Shown: piece after piece, positions 62,594 through 64,000 of the stretch | Numbering within the stretch: position 1 is the stretch's first letter | How the letters are laid out: the number at the start of each line of letters is the position of its first letter | Source of the DNA: Bradyrhizobium genomosp. I (2014) | Lineage (GTDB): Bacteria > Pseudomonadota > Alphaproteobacteria > Rhizobiales > Xanthobacteraceae | Length of the DNA stretch: 64,000 bases | Reading direction: 5' to 3' | NCBI RefSeq assembly: GCF_000261685.1 | Contig: NZ_AJQE01000044.1 | Span: forward strand, 62,001-126,000 | Notes under the pieces: generated by a model | Databases searched by the model: none | The model's input: the letters and a program-made list of their open reading frames with translations, nothing else | Told to the model about the DNA's origin: nothing | Made by a program: the position numbers and the translations under genes

Positions 62594-63513
62594 TACAGGT
62601 CCTCCCGCAGGCCCCGGAAAAACGGGTGGCGAACCTTTCCCTCGGCCGACTTCGCGCGATACTCGATCTCGGCCAGAAGCTTGGGTTCGACCCAGATACC
62701 CTTGTGACCGATGCGCTTGGTATAAGGCTGGGTCTTTCGGATGAGGGGTTTAAGCCGTTTCTGCAGATCGGCGGCCGAGACCTTGTCGAAGCCGTGGTCG
62801 ACTTTGCCGGCATAGACCAGATCGTCGCCCTTGCGCCGGCCGACGTAGATGCCGTCCCACTTCGTTCCATCGAGTGCGAAGCCGGCAATGGTCAACGTCT
62901 CACGCTGTACGCAGGTCTTTTTGACCCAATCATTCGTGCGTCCCGTTGGATAGGCGCTGCCCCGGACCTTCGAGACGACGCCTTCGAGGCCGAGCTTGCA
63001 GGCGTGCGCGAACATCTCGCGGCCGTCTATTTCGAAGCTTTCGCTGAACTGGATGTCGGTGCCGCTCAGGATCTTCTTGAGTTCGGCTTTGCGCTGAAAG
63101 AGCGGTAGCTTCCGGATATCGCGGCCATTCAGATAAAGCAGATCGAACGCTACGAGCACGATGCTCGTCGACTTGCCCTTAAGCTCGTTCTGCAGGACCG
63201 AGAAATCGGTCGTGCCGTCCACGGCCGGTACCACTATCTCTCCGTCCACCACCGCCGAGTTCGCCTTGATCCGCCAGGCGTCATGAGCAACCTTCTTGAA
63301 GCGATGCGTCCAATCGTGGCCGCGCCGGGTGAAGATCTTTGCCGTCTCGTTGGCGAGATGGACCTGAACACGGTAGCCGTCGAACTTGATTTCGTGAACC
63401 CAGCGCTCTCCGGACGGCACCTTCTCGATCGAGGTGGCCAGGGCCGGTTCGATGAAGCCGGGGAAGGGCGCCTTGACGCCGATAGCGGCCGGCATTTTAC
63501 GCTGAAACACCAC
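62593..63513 (-). CDS. Stand-alone LigD-type ATP-dependent DNA ligase (copy 2)
   Basis: GTG 63513 is chosen because GGAG lies seven bases upstream; ATG 63495 is an alternative. The 306 residues carry the adenylation motif HEIKFDGYR with the nucleophilic Lys, FTRRGHDW, DGEIVVP, EGVVSKVRGS, DWVKKT and an OB-fold (VGRRKGDDLVYAGKVDHGF, WVEPKLLAEIEY). As in the other copy, polymerase and phosphoesterase parts are missing. Its stop is coupled to the 55-residue gene. A GTTCC word back-to-back with the DUF3606 promoter could serve as a -35 for this gene. Confidence 0.93.
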   Translation of the reverse strand: MVFQRKMPAAIGVKAPFPGFIEPALATSIEKVPSGERWVHEIKFDGYRVQVHLANETAKIFTRRGHDWTHRFKKVAHDAWRIKANSAVVDGEIVVPAVDGTTDFSVLQNELKGKSTSIVLVAFDLLYLNGRDIRKLPLFQRKAELKKILSGTDIQFSESFEIDGREMFAHACKLGLEGVVSKVRGSAYPTGRTNDWVKKTCVQRETLTIAGFALDGTKWDGIYVGRRKGDDLVYAGKVDHGFDKVSAADLQKRLKPLIRKTQPYTKRIGHKGIWVEPKLLAEIEYRAKSAEGKVRHPFFRGLREDL

Positions 63514-63565
63514 TGAAGAACTCCACGCTACAGCTGATTCAAATTGGCACAGTTCGAATCGTTCC

Positions 63566-63590
63566 GGAACCTGCGAATCCTTGTTGCGTT
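63566..63590 (+). promoter_or_regulatory. EcfG-type (general stress) promoter of the DUF3606 gene
   Basis: GGAAC at 63566 and CGTT at 63587 are separated by 16 bases, a perfect consensus match. The DUF3606 start is 29 bp downstream. Immediately before it GTTCC (63561-63565) forms a GTTCCGGAAC palindrome, so a divergent promoter toward the second ligase is possible, though its -10 (TTTG) is poor. Confidence 0.78.
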
Positions 63591-63618
63591 TGCTCGGTGC
63601 CACGAACAGGAGGTATCC

Positions 63619-63807
63619 ATGGCGGCAGCGAAGAAGTCGAAGGCGGCGCGCGGACGAAAGCAGGATCGGGCACGGGTGGCCGGCGGGCAGGACTACGAAG
63701 TGCAGTACGAGGCGAAGAAGACAGGTAAGTCGGCGCCGGCGGTGAAGAAGGCTGTCAAAAAGGTCGGCAATACGCGGAAGCGGGTGGAAAGGCGGCTAGG
63801 CCGCTGA
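63619..63807 (+). CDS. DUF3606-type small protein (62 residues)
   Basis: ATG 63619 follows AGGAGG with a four-to-five-base spacing. The basic protein (AAAKKSKAARGRKQDRARVAGGQDYEVQYEAKKTGKSAPAVKKAVKKVGNTRKRVERRLGR) matches the DUF3606 pattern: QDR..VAGGQDYEV.Y.AKK.G.S...V..AV..VGN. A consensus EcfG promoter precedes it. The family is small, DNA-binding-like by charge but uncharacterised. The related 93-residue protein at 18517 has a similar promoter. Confidence 0.85.
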   Translation: MAAAKKSKAARGRKQDRARVAGGQDYEVQYEAKKTGKSAPAVKKAVKKVGNTRKRVERRLGR

Positions 63808-63832
63808 GTAGGAGACGGGCTCGCGTCGAAGC

Positions 63833-64000
63833 TTAGCGCCGGTCCTCCTCATCAGGGGGGCATTCTGGGCAGCTGTCACCAATCGAGTCCAGCACGTCAC
63901 GAACCGCGGCTTCCGCTACGTCACGGGATACGTCTGCTGGCGGCTCCTGACGGGCGATATCGAAGGCGCGCTCTCGTGCATGCGGATCGGCGCGGTCCTG
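63833..64000 (-). CDS. Partial small hypothetical protein, truncated by the window end
   Basis: On the minus strand, reading from the window edge, QDRADPHARERAFDIARQEPPADVSRDVAEAAVRDVLDSIGDSCPECPPDEEDRR ends at TAA 63833-63835. The acidic, Cys-containing C-terminus (CPEC) suggests a metal-binding end. The start lies outside the window. It is convergent with the DUF3606 gene. No family is recognised. Confidence 0.6.
   Translation of the reverse strand, partial: QDRADPHARERAFDIARQEPPADVSRDVAEAAVRDVLDSIGDSCPECPPDEEDRR

Overview
The window looks like a chromosomal segment of a high-GC alphaproteobacterium of the Bradyrhizobium / Rhodopseudomonas / Afipia type. The reasons are the small-protein families typical of that group (two DUF3606 proteins and several rhizobial hypothetical proteins), an HWE-family kinase, promoters matching the alphaproteobacterial EcfG general-stress consensus (GGAAC-N16/17-CGTT), and a SOS box of the alphaproteobacterial form GAAC-N7-GAAC. 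The genus is inferred from recall of protein families, not from a search.

Left part, about 1-32.1 kb: signalling and carbohydrate storage. It holds four related sensor kinases with C-terminal receivers: a broken one at 1-3004, a triple-PAS one at 4070-6439, a PAS-GAF one at 10293-12491, and one overlapping a KaiC-like ATPase gene at 14330-16042. It also holds an HWE kinase, a GAF protein, and a membrane PAS-GGDEF-EAL protein. Between them are glycogen/trehalose genes (glgA, a family-4 glycosyltransferase, a DUF3606 protein and glgX on the minus strand, with treZ divergent). From 27 to 32 kb the sequence is sparse: small stress or envelope proteins, a decayed receiver-domain copy, an excisionase-like protein, and at 32131-32176 the 3' half of a tRNA-Glu(CTC) without its 5' half, which is the usual signature of a genomic-island attachment site.

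Middle part, about 32.7-55.6 kb: a defence-like accessory region. On the minus strand it carries a permuted NlpC/P60-like protein, a TIR-like protein, a 1263-residue protein ending in a PD-(D/E)XK-like nuclease domain, a DUF4238 protein, an orphan DNA methyltransferase and a RES/Xre toxin-antitoxin pair. Divergent from that pair is a tightly coupled four-gene operon (46135-50867) encoding a coiled-coil protein, a Cas4-like Fe-S nuclease, an unknown protein and a superfamily-1 helicase. I cannot match this operon to a named system, and it is the best candidate here for an undescribed one. Two further uncharacterised gene pairs follow, one with a PLD-type nuclease and one with an atypical PD-(D/E)XK-like motif.

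Right part, about 55.6-64 kb: DNA repair. A minus-strand operon preceded by a SOS box carries two zinc-ribbon proteins, a SRAP (YedK-type) protein and the stump of a dinB-like polymerase gene. Next comes a bacterial NHEJ cluster: Ku, an unusual RNase HII, two stand-alone LigD-type ligases and small accessory proteins. Near-consensus EcfG promoters lie in front of one ligase gene and a DUF3606 gene, with weaker ones at the neighbouring genes, so repair, glycogen/trehalose storage and the DUF3606 proteins are probably under the general stress response.
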